DNA from: Phylloscopus collybita
Lineage: Eukaryota > Chordata > Aves > Passeriformes > Phylloscopidae
Length of the DNA stretch: 64,000 nucleotides
Direction of reading: 5' to 3'
Assembly: GCA_027886175.1 (NCBI GenBank)
Contig: JAJNNQ010000075.1
Span: 54,745,001 to 54,809,000, forward strand
Numbering within the stretch: position 1 is the first letter of the stretch; the number at the start of each line of letters is the position of its first letter. The notes below the pieces were generated by a model. That model had not been told where the DNA came from and ran no database searches. It was given only the letters and a program-made list of their open reading frames with translations. Position numbers and translations under genes: made by a program. Positions 1-10,506 of this stretch are shown one piece after another.

Positions 1-188
1 CATAACAGCAGGTATCAAAACTGAATTTACTCATAACTGCATTTTCTCTCCAATTCAGTACTGTAACTGCACCTTCTGCCATAGTTTATCTAGTACTGAC
101 AGATTTATTGGTTTCTACTTTCTCACTTATAAGGGAAGTTCAGATAAGGGCACTTATGCCTCCATTACAGTTTTATACTTATTGTGAT

Positions 189-948
189 TGTCTTGGGTAA
201 TAGAACCAAAAATGTGTATTCTATTTCATTTGTTGAAAGCAGTTGGGGAGATGATTTTTTTCTTATCACTTGTAACTCGGCGGGGGTGGGGGGGCACAGA
301 TGCCTTCTGATAATGGGCCAACTGTTAAAACCAGGTGGGGCAGTGTTTCTTATCTCTTTCACCACCCATCCTCCCTATTTTTCTGCTAATGAGCCATTAA
401 CACATCCCCAAAGCAGTCATCCCCAAACTATACCCTCCCCAAAGCATACCATCCCATTGTGAGATGCTCCACCCAGTTGGGGGGAGCCAACCATTCCTAC
501 CTGGATAAAAACTGAGACACAGGAACACCAGAGATCTGGTTTCACCAGATTCCCAGAGAAAGACTGGACCCTTTTCACCATCACTGGACCCTTTTTCTAC
601 AGGATTATCTCTACTTCAGCAGAACCACCTCTGCCACTCCAGGAGGACTCACTTTTGGACTGCTTCCAAGACCCTGACCAACAAGGCGTTAGGTTGTTGC
701 CCTGACTCTGTCGGGGTTTTCCAGGATTGTTGTTTGTTTGACGGTTTGGTTGGGTGGTTTTGTTTTCTACTACATTTGTATTGTTAATGTTCCTGGTAAA
801 GAACTGTTATTCCTATTCCCAAATCTTTGCCTGAAAGCCCTTAATTGCAAAATTATAGTAATTTGGAAGGGATGAGGGATTTACATTCTCCATTCTAAGG
901 GAAACTCCAGCTTTCCCTGGCAGATACCTGTCTTTCCAAACCAAGACA
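189..948 (+). mobile_element. Solo ERV long terminal repeat (ERVL-like), complete
   Basis: The element starts TGTCTTGG and ends CCAAGACA, a perfect 8-bp terminal inverted repeat with the canonical TG...CA ends. It is flanked on both sides by the 5-bp direct repeat GTGAT (184-188 and 949-953), which is the footprint of integration. A 5-bp duplication is usual for ERVL and for several other ERV groups, so the class is an inference. Length is 760 bp, normal for an avian ERV LTR. A TATA-like GATAAAAA lies at 504-511, and the stretch after 540 contains a short duplicated ACTGGACCCTTTT motif (near 563 and 583). No internal retroviral region follows, so this is a solo LTR left by recombination between two LTRs. 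The clean ends suggest a fairly young copy. The plus orientation rests on the TATA box. A short open frame at 184-462 crosses its start and has no sign of function. Confidence 0.88.
504..511 (+). promoter_or_regulatory. TATA-like box of the 189-948 LTR
   Basis: GATAAAAA sits about 315 bp inside the LTR, where the U3 region of an LTR normally carries its core promoter. It is a possible cryptic promoter reading rightward. No transcript evidence can be seen from sequence. Confidence 0.45.
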
Positions 949-1748
949 GTGATATCACTAAAGTCTTTTCTCAATTGAATGGATATTTGTTTTAAAACTT
1001 AGGTGTAACTAGTAATATTAAGTTTTTCAATGAACCAGAATTAGAATTCCTCCTACTGGGCTGCCTTATTTACATGTCAAGTCATTGTTAGATGAATAAT
1101 TCTACAATCTTGACTATTCTGTGAAAACCTTTTTAACTCAGCAGACTACCAGATACAAATTAACATCAGACAGATATTGAAAGCTTTCCCATATGATTTT
1201 TAACACTGACCATCTGAAAGAAGAGGGATTTTAAGTAGGCTGTATCCAGTAAAATGGTGAGATGCTTATATCCAAGAAATTTCCTAATGAATGCACTAAA
1301 AACTCTCCTACTGTTTAAACATAAGCCACAATTACTTACCCATACAGTTTTTCACAGCCCTGAGATGTATGTGAGTGTAAAGCAGACAAAGATAAATTCA
1401 AGTTCAGAACATAAAAATACTGGCCTAGAAGCAGCACTCCTTTTCTTACAGGAAAAAAAAAGGTGAAATAACAAATTCATGAGATGCATTAATTTCTCTT
1501 TTTGCACTGGATAAAATATAATTTTAAAAAATAGCACATGATGAGAAAAGGAGAGCAAATAAAACTTATTCCCTAGTGACAGGAATTCTTTTCCCCATTG
1601 GTAGGAGATGAAAAGTGGAATGCTTCTGACTGTAATTATTACTAGCTGGATGAACGGTATGCCTGGGCAATGTTAATGTCCACAACATCCTTATGATGTA
1701 TCTCCCATGACTGGAAATTCTACAGAATTCCTAATAAAATGTTTGGTG

Positions 1749-1885
1749 CGTTTTTTTGGTTTACTTTTTGTTTGTTTGTTTGTTTTGTTGGTTTTTTGTT
1801 GTTGTTGTTGTTGTTTGATTTTGGTTTAGGTTTGGTTTTGTTTTGTTTTGTTTTTCTGCTTTGGTTTGGTTTGGGTTTTTTTTGG
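1749..1885 (+). repeat. T/G-rich low-complexity tract
   Basis: The plus strand is almost all T and G, built of GTTT, GTT and GGTTT units with very few A or C. It is a simple-sequence tract whose purity is asymmetric between strands. The open frame through it (1739-1927), rich in F, L and G, is an artefact of this composition. Confidence 0.85.
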
Positions 1886-2737
1886 TATCATCTTCTTATC
1901 ACAGAGGGAGTGGATTTCCTAGTATAGAATGTTTTCAGGATCATCAAAAAAGCCTACACCAAAACTCCTTGTCCTTGCAATAATCTTAAAACTTTACCTG
2001 CAAGGATCTATTGACTCCGTTCCTGCTTTGTACTGTCAATCAAACTGTTCGCAGTAAGGACATGGTGACCATACATGAGAACTGAATATTGTATTCCTTC
2101 TTATCCAGAGATGATTGACTCTTCTCAAGTACACTGTAAGTTTTGTCAATGTAATGGGTGAAGTCTCATCAAAGTCAATGGAACCGTGCTATCTTACATC
2201 AGCTGTAGATTTAACTAAGAACTTCTTTGTCTGGTTTTGGCTTCAGCATTGCCTGGAGATGGCCTACCTCAGAGATGCCTCACAAGACTCTGGTGAGATC
2301 TAAGTTATAAAAAAATGGCTATACAAAAACATAATCTAGAGCATATTGCTAATTATTTGTATTATTTCCAACTGCTCATAAAATACACAAATAATTCCTA
2401 AAATCACTGTTGCCTTCTATTTAAAACCCATTTGTGTTCCATTTTAATTTTTTTTTAGAATAATTTTCAAATAATTTTCTTCTTCTGAACCACATACACT
2501 GTTGACAAGCCATGAATGATTATTCTGTGTTTAACTGAGATTTGTAAATAATTTATTTCAAAAGAACTATTCTGCTTTGTTGACAACAAAGTTAATTGTC
2601 AACAAAGATGGAAATGTGCAAACAGGGACAGCATATTGAAAAACAGACTGCAAACATACAGGGAAAGCTAGACTTAGATCACAGGAAACAAAATGTGTTT
2701 GTAGAATAATTTGCATGTAAACAAACATGATTTTAAA

Positions 2738-2777
2738 GAAAAAAACCAAAACAAACAAAACAAACAAAAAAAACCCC
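2738..2777 (+). repeat. A/C-rich low-complexity tract (CAAA)n-like
   Basis: An imperfect run of CAAA and CAAAA units ending in AAAAAAAACCCC. It is the same kind of simple sequence as the T/G tract at 1749-1885, but with the A/C strand on top. Confidence 0.75.
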
Positions 2778-5700
2778 TCACAAACTTCTTTATAGTCCTG
2801 TGCTTATATTATGTGACAAAATCAGCCTCACTATTAAGGTGACCAAAAAATCTTTGGGAGATTACAAATTAGTCCAATTAGACTATCTGACTAAATATAA
2901 TAGGCCTGTTACTAGGGCTAAATATAATCAGATTGTTAATATGATGCTGCAGAGAGCTGACTTGACCTAAGGAAATGTATAAGAGAAAGAAATAAATTTG
3001 AGTGTAAAAATAAGTTGGAATCTTAATAGGATCCCAGGGCTGTATTTTACTGATGTGCACATTCTTATGGCTCTGCTTTGTTACCATTAGGTTTCATACC
3101 TCTAACGCAGTTTGTCAGATAAATATTCCTCCTGTGAGAGCTGTAAATAAATACCAGCCTTTCTGAGTGATGGCAACTATGAAAACTACCTGAGATGAAG
3201 CGGTCACATCAGTTAATACAGACTGGAGAAATCATTTCATCCAGGGTGTATTGCAATGCAGAAGATAATTCATTAGGGTGATTCCCTCTGCTTATTCAGA
3301 CATGCCCCGTTCTCATCCATCCCTTGTATAGGATTGAATAACAGTATAATAGAAACAAAAGCCCTTGTCAAGGTGGCATGGGATTCTTGTCTAACACCCA
3401 ACTAATGGGAACGAACAAGGTCAAAACAGAAGCTAATTTGGCATGCCAATTTGAAAAGTGCCAGTGGAAAATCTTTATACCTGTATATGGATGTACGTAT
3501 CCATGTGAAACCTCTTAAATTGTGCGTGTTCTTTATGCTCTTATTAAAAAGGCACACTGTCATATCAGCTCTAAGGCTGGGAAACAGCGCTCTGTTCCAG
3601 TTTGTCAGTCGAAGGATGGGTTGTTCCTGTCAGCAGTCCTTGTCAGGAGGAATGAGGTATGTATCCGTGCTATATACAGCAACCCTTTCTAAATGAGACT
3701 GCCTCACCTGAATACCTGACAATTGCTCTGGCTGTTGTCATCTACTTTCTCTTACATCCAAATCTATCAGACTTTATGCAAAAGTAAAGAGGTCGCCATA
3801 GCAACTTTGTAAACCTAAACTTAATGAGAGGAGCAAAACACAGGTCATTTTACCTTCACAGTATTTTCATAGCATTTTGGTTTTCTTGACTTATTAAAGG
3901 AAACACTATTCATTCGAAACAAATATAAACAGCAAATATATGGTACCAAATTTCTTTATATTTTCTTTTGTTTGTCAGGTTTTCATCTTCCTCTTCCCCT
4001 AGAATTTAATATATATGTATAATACAAATGCATAGATGTGTTATAATATTTTGAGGAAGATGATGAATAAAGGAAACTATGAAAATTTTTTGTCAAAGGA
4101 TACCAACAAATCGAGGGTTCTATTGAACAAGAAGATCAGACATTTAAAAATAGGGTTTCCCAATAGGATTTAAAAGCCTTAGACACCCATGTCTGATTGA
4201 ATTCAACTCCTTTAGGCTCTTGGGAAAATTTCAGCCAAAATGGTTTGCATAAATATGGATGGACAGGTATATTTTTATAATTAAGATAATAGGAATAAAA
4301 CGTCAAGCTTTAGGGTGCAAAGCATCTGATAACTGATTGGAATAGAACAAGGTTTTCCTTTCATGGACATACTGTAAGTACTCTCTTGGTTCCCATTACA
4401 CGTGATCCATATTTTAATGGGGTATCTTTGATTATTAGGCATACTAGTTTCAAGTCTATATAAGTAGCTTAATTCTTATCTGCATTGCACTGAATTTTGG
4501 TTAGAAATGGGCAATAATCTCAAAAATTCTCAAAAGCCTTTGGAATTTATTTCTCTCCCTTTTTGACTGCATGTGGCAGTTAGGCACAGTAATTACATTT
4601 GACTTTTGAAAGCCTCTATGTCAGTAAGTTAAACTTCAGAGAATAATGAAAATGCTTTCAACTAAGATCAATACCCATGTTAGTGGTCATTCACCTCCAA
4701 GTTATACTCACCCATGCTAATAATGGCTTGCGTTTTCTGAACAAATCCATTTGCAGTGGTTTTGGCAAAAGCATTTTTTTGAGAAAGTCCATTTCTTTCA
4801 ATTGCTATCTAGCATACTGTTTTAACAAATTGGTATCAACTGGATCCAATTTTCACAATTTTAAACTGTTGAGTTTTCATTTTCATGATGTAAGCCATTT
4901 GTAGTTAAAATGATTGACTTTGTGTATTCTGTTCTCTTTGCTTTTATAAGTATGGCATTGCATAATTGCATAGGACTATACACTCATGTTCTGACTGTGA
5001 TCTTTCTTAACTCATGATTGTTTCCTGTATATTCCTGCTTAAACCACTACAGTGAATCTTCCTGTTCATTTATTTACTTAATTTAAAAATATTTGACACC
5101 CTACTAATAAAAGAACAAATATACCATAGTAATCCTTATGATAAATATCTTACTTTTGCATCTGAAAGCTATGAAATTTAAGAAGGCCTTCAGAAGAGTT
5201 TTATGGTCACCTGTGCAGGCCAGTAATATAGCCCAGAGACTTGTGGCTGTAGAGGTAAATATTAAATTTGATGTCATTAAGGGTGTTAAGGTGTTTAGGT
5301 ATCAGTGGTGAATTTCTCTGCTGTATCACAAATACAACTGATCACTTGGGAAGTTTTCAAAGAAACTGGAATTAAGTTTCTAAGACTACACAATTATGCA
5401 TGCTTTCTATTTTCACTATAATTTGTTGAGAGAGAAAAAAAAAGATAATAGAAGGATCACGGTCTGTATATCTATTTCAGTAAGAAAAGCAAGAAAATAA
5501 AATGCATATTAGGAAACTATGAGCTATAGAATTCATATAAGTTATGATTTTATTTTAGAATAAATTTTAGCTACAGCCATTTACAAAATAAAATAAAAAT
5601 AGGGTCAGCCTTTGAAATCCATCAATTTGAATTAGACTGGCAGAATCTGGACCACAGTAAATTAAAGAGGAATTATATGAAATATTGAATAGATTTTGAT

Positions 5701-5809
5701 CATGGTATGAAATAGATACTCTTTTATTTATGACATGTATTAATTAATTCATTAGGAACTCTCTTATGGGCCTGGGTACAAGGCCATATGAAGCTGAAAT
5801 GCTAGCTAA

Positions 5810-5826
5810 TTTTTTTTTTTTTTTTT
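5810..5826 (+). repeat. Poly-T run (17 T)
   Basis: An uninterrupted 17-T run lying 50 bp before the GATA/CATA microsatellite. No adjoining retrocopy was recognised. Confidence 0.9.
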
Positions 5827-5873
5827 GCCTGACTGAGGGTATTTGCATCATTAGGCTTCTTCAGGGTAAAATT

Positions 5874-5946
5874 AGATAGCTAGATGGATAGATAGATAGA
5901 AAGATACATGCATACATACATACATACATACATACATACATACATA
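5874..5946 (+). repeat. Compound (GATA)n-(CATA)n microsatellite
   Basis: A short imperfect GATA block (5874-5905) runs into about nine CATA units (5911-5946). It is a typical compound tetranucleotide microsatellite and is likely polymorphic in copy number. Confidence 0.93.
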
Positions 5947-6087
5947 GAGAGGACTGCTGCTGATCTGTAATTTTTCTTACTGTTTTAGTGAGAAGTTAAT
6001 AGATAGACAAAGATGAAGTCTCTGCCCTAATCTAGTGACTAGAATGTAATTTTCATTTGGTTGAACAGAGTTTATTCCTGCCCAACT

Positions 6088-6270
6088 CCAGTACTGTAGA
6101 ATTCCAGTTATGCCACCAGAGAGCACTTCCTCGTCTCCAGACAGTTTGCTGCTGCTGATGTCATACCCTCAGGCAGAGATAGTATAAGTAGCCCTGGAAG
6201 AGGAAAAGTTCCTTGCCCAGAGGAGACTTTGCTCTGTGTGGAAGCCTGTGGGCGAGCCATGGTTGGAACA
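6088..6270 (+). promoter_or_regulatory. Small GC-rich island with a TATA-like box, function unknown
   Basis: About 180 bp is clearly richer in G and C than its surroundings. It holds GCCACCAGAGAGCAC near 6112, which resembles the CTCF core with mismatches, and AGTATAAGTAGCCC at 6181-6194, which resembles a TATA box. An ATG in good initiation context (GCCATGG, near 6258) opens a frame of only about 46 codons. It may be a decayed LTR U3/R segment or an isolated regulatory element. No inverted ends or target duplication were found, so the identity is open. Confidence 0.3.
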
Positions 6271-9200
6271 AGGAGTGACACAAATTTAATGTATAGATAT
6301 TTTCATTTGCATTACTTTTTTTTTTTTATCATGACACTAATAAGTAGTCAGCAGCATAGAGGTGGTATGGGAGCAAGATATAGACCAAGGTAAAGGTTAA
6401 AACATTTGATTTCCTTCTTGAACTGCAACTATTGGGCTTTTGGAATTGTAACAGCTGGTATTTGTGTCTGGAGTGGCACAGATTACATGGTATCAGGCAC
6501 AATGATTAGACTCAGTGAGACAGGGTAATAAGTCAATTTACAGGTGCAATGCAGATAGAAATACCGAGGGTTATGACAGATATATCCAAGAAGATTGCAT
6601 TACACATTTTTATCTCGTGCAGAGCACTCAGGGACTGTAAATGCTGCTGAAAAGTTGCTGGTGTATTTAGCATATGAAAGTCAGATTCAAATCCTGAAAT
6701 TTTCCATCTTTGCTGTAAATATAAAATATTTTACTGTGTCTTCCCACAAGGTTTGCACAATTTAGATATATTGGATGTGGGATTTGCAAGGAACTTGTAT
6801 TCACCTGAAATGTCAATTTCCTTTTTGTATCGAATATATAGTAATTACACAAAATTGGGCTAATCATAATCAGCTATAATAAATATCATTCAGTCTTGGA
6901 AGAAAAGTAGCAAATTTATAAAAGATACAAGTTATTTCTAAGTATGTTGTACAGTATAAAAAAAATTAATTTCTTTATAGTATTACACATTAAGATTTCA
7001 TAATATAAGTAGCTGAGTAGCAATATATATGGCAATGTTTTGAAGACTACCAGGAAATGGTAACAATTACAAAATTTCTTTCAATGGTCCTTGTGCTCAT
7101 AGAAATGGCAGAATGCTCCTGTGAAAATTTTTCCACCTGTCTTTTAAAATTAGTAATTGAAATGTTCATGTGTTCATATAAACTCTTTTGTTGAACAAAT
7201 ACTTATTTAGAAATTTTCATAGTAATAGTGGATAATATTTAATATTGACTTTCTTGTAATAAAAGAGTTGTTTCCCTTTTCCTTATATCCCAATATCTTT
7301 AAGGTACTGCTTTTTTTAGTAATGCTGATGTCTGCCCATATTTTTCCTTTACTTATCTAGCATGGATTCTTGCTTGGAACCTTACAAAACTTTTTCCATC
7401 TACTCAATGAATTTAGGAGAAAATCAACCAGAAGCATTACACTTGAAACTTATTTTCTATATAAATATGGATGTGGCTTCATAGAAGTTAAGATATGTTT
7501 CAAGTTAGAATAGGCTGACTTACACCAGAGCATAAAAATATAGACAGAGGCCATAGGTCAGTTTCTAGAGTCAGCATTCTGACTGAGAAAGGTGTGAAGG
7601 TGCATTGTGATGTGAGGGACCTTTAAGCGATGGGGAAGTTGTTTCTACCTAAAATTGTCACTTACATATTTTTAGGAAGGTGCAGAGGTCAGGAAGGTAG
7701 AAAACATGTTTCTTTCTCTTTTCTGTCTCTCTACTCTACAGCATATTAAAGCTTGCAGTATTTCTGTTCAGACGTCCAGCCTAGCTCTATTCTTTGCAAG
7801 AGAATAAAAGTTTCTATATCTCATGCTCTATATCTCATGCACTAGAAAGTAAGGACATTAGTCTAGTTTACAGTCCTAGTTTTCTGTGAGATAAAAAGCT
7901 AAAGGCAGCTGGAAAAATACTATTGGCGTTATATTTCAGAATAACAGAATTAGAAAGTTTTGTTGGATAAAAACATTTGAGAACATTTCATTGTTACCCC
8001 AAACATTAATCTGCACTATACAATTTGAACTCTTATATGCATGTGAAGTTAAAGAACAAGTTGAATCACATTAGAGTCAGGGTAGTGTAGCGGATTCTGA
8101 ATTGCATTGGGACACAGACAATAAACTTCTACGTCTGTTAAAATAAAGTCATTATTCATATGCAAGGAATTCAGTGATATTTATCGTATATTTTTTTCAA
8201 TTTGTAAAGGTCATATATAAGAAACATGTTTATTCCCATTATGAATAACAACTAAAATGTCGGTGGTTTGGGGTTGTCCCCGAAACTTCTAACTTCTCCA
8301 AGCAAATTCTTAGTGGAGATTCGAGAGGAGAGGGAGATAGAATGAAATCTCATTGCTTTAACAGTGTAGTTTCAAATAATATTTGTTGATTGACCTCCTC
8401 CCATTAAAAGTGTAAAAATATTTATGATTAAAATGCAAATGGCTTAAGATACCTGTTGTGGTCCAAACCTATATGGTAAAGAAATTCCATAGCAGTTTCA
8501 GTTTCAAATTATCACACTTCTTGCTTGTCATATATATATTGGAGAATGATGGGATTGTACCAGTATTGAGAGTGCTGGTTTGCAATAAAAAGGCACAGAA
8601 TCAAGAGGATTTGGAGTGTAAACTTGAAACTATTGCTCACATAGAAAGTTTTCAGACTTGTACTCTGTTTGTGTACTTACTTTTAGTCTTATTTTTAGTT
8701 GCATGTAAGCTTATGGTAATTCAAGTGGCAGCTATACTAAAATATAGGTAAATTTCCCAAGGTCACTCTCTTCCATTTCCATTTATTTTTCTTCACAAAA
8801 GAAGGATCTTAATTTCAACAGTTATGAAGTTCATCATGCCTGCAATACTATATACTAAAAAATCCCATATTTATGTTCCTGATTGTTTTATTGTACATTT
8901 GTCTGCATTCTACACATCATTTCACTATAAGCTAAATTTTGCCTTCAAATATGTGTGCCAAATCTATACATTTTCTACTATTTTGTTTTGCCATTGGCAT
9001 TGACAGCCTCCAGCAGAAAAGCTGAAAGTTTTCTCACTGAAATAAATGAAGACATGAAGACAAGGAAAAACATTATTATATTAGAGAAAATCATTGTAAA
9101 GGATGTAGTATTGTATTGTTTGAGGAAATAAAATAAATATTTTTAGACGTTAATTATAGAAATTACTCTAGAGAAGAGACAAGTACTTTGATGTGGTCTG

Positions 9201-10150
9201 TAATGACTGGTACACTATAAATTGTACTTAGAAAAGGGTACAGAACTAAGGGGCATATCCACTGTGGAATTTCAGCTTTCAATTAATTTTTATTTAGGCA
9301 GTAAATTATTATATACACTATCTTTACACAATATCACTGTTGAATTTCCAGTCAACCTAGATAGGACATCAGTATGAAAGAAAATATTGCTTGGTTGCTT
9401 TAAAATTACTTAAAATTGTTGTAAGTTGATATAGGTGTGGTGATCCTTAGAGACTCATTTGGTCTGTATAGAAATAAAAGGTCAATTATTCCAATGAAAA
9501 ATTTAATCTAGATGGATGGCAAATGGGCTCTGATTGTTCATTGACACTGTTGTGCTCCAGTTCTTAAAACCTGTATAAATTAACTAAAAATTGGGCACAA
9601 CTGGGTGTTTAGCTAAAAGGTCTGTTTGAATGGTTAGTTAAAAATAACCATACACCAGAGTACTCATTTTTCTCCTCAGAGATGGCAAAAGTGAAGCTAC
9701 GCAGAGAAAATTTAACACTAAACTATGTCATAGATTTCCACAGGCAAGATTTTATTTTTAGGCACTCAAGTTCTTTTGATTTATGGTGAAGTAGATTAAG
9801 ATGAATTGGCAAAAACTGATTTGTTCATAAAATCTGAAGACGTTTTTCTTTAACTTACAGAGGGCACCTTAAGTGATACAGACTACTACATAGCTTTTCT
9901 CACTGTTGCAAAAATTACAAGAGATAGTATGTAATTTCCTCCATAAAAGAGACAGAGCGTAATTGAAAGAGAAATTTATACATGGGTAACCTAAATTTAG
10001 GGTAGCCTAAATTCATTGAATTTACAAAATAAAATAAAAATTTATTAAATTTTACTTACATATTTCACCAAAGACTTTGTATCTTCCTTTATCTTGCTTT
10101 TTAGGTCATCTATATTTTTAGTGCAAATACTTTTTTTCTAACATTCACAA
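6271..10150. other. AT-rich non-coding stretch, no gene seen
   Basis: Strongly AT-rich DNA with many short stops in all frames. The longest frame (8458-8751) has no recognisable domain and no splice context. Apart from a 14-bp tandem duplication at 7813-7840, no repeat family was recognised. Confidence 0.6.
7813..7840 (+). repeat. 14-bp tandem duplication
   Basis: The unit TCTATATCTCATGC occurs twice in exact tandem. It is most simply a replication-slippage duplication. Confidence 0.9.
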
Positions 10151-10475
10151 AATATTTTTCAGTGTGGAAGGACAGAGATTGCCAGAAGTGGTGAGTAGAA
10201 GAGTTTTATATTGTCAAACAGGAGGAATACCACAGTAAACCGGAAATATCTTCTGATTGAGTCCCAGCTGTGTAGCCCTAGTTCATGCCTGAAATGTTTT
10301 GGTTTTCTGAAATTCTTTTCCCTGGGAATTTTCTGTAAACAAGAGACATGTTTTTGTAACTGTAACTTTGTTTACATTCCTTTCCCGAGGAGGGACTTCT
10401 TGATGTCCCTCTGGTCTGACATCATTGAAGAGGTTTGTCTTTGTTTAACCTATCCAATTGGTCTGTGTAGAATAA

Positions 10476-10483
10476 TATAAAAA
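10476..10483 (+). promoter_or_regulatory. TATA box of the 10.2-kb LTR
   Basis: TATAAAAA lies 18 bp downstream of a CCAAT box (10454-10458) and 18 bp upstream of AATAAA (10501-10506), the compact spacing typical of small retroviral LTRs. Confidence 0.6.
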
Positions 10484-10500
10484 GGGAGACACATCCCAAA

Positions 10501-10506
10501 AATAAA
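10501..10506 (+). terminator. Poly(A) signal of the 10.2-kb LTR
   Basis: AATAAA follows the TATA box closely, as in LTRs with a short R region. It would direct cleavage in the next 15-25 bases if the LTR were transcribed. Confidence 0.5.

Larger units (their letters stand above)
954..5873. other. AT-rich non-coding stretch, no gene seen
   Basis: Mostly unique AT-rich DNA with only short chance open frames. It contains the T/G tract at 1749-1885, an A/C-rich tract near 2738-2777 and a T17 run at 5810-5826. The part at about 3130-3300 is more balanced in composition and free of simple repeats, which is how conserved non-coding DNA often looks, but this cannot be judged from one sequence. I see no splice-bounded exon with recognisable protein content. 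Confidence 0.6.
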
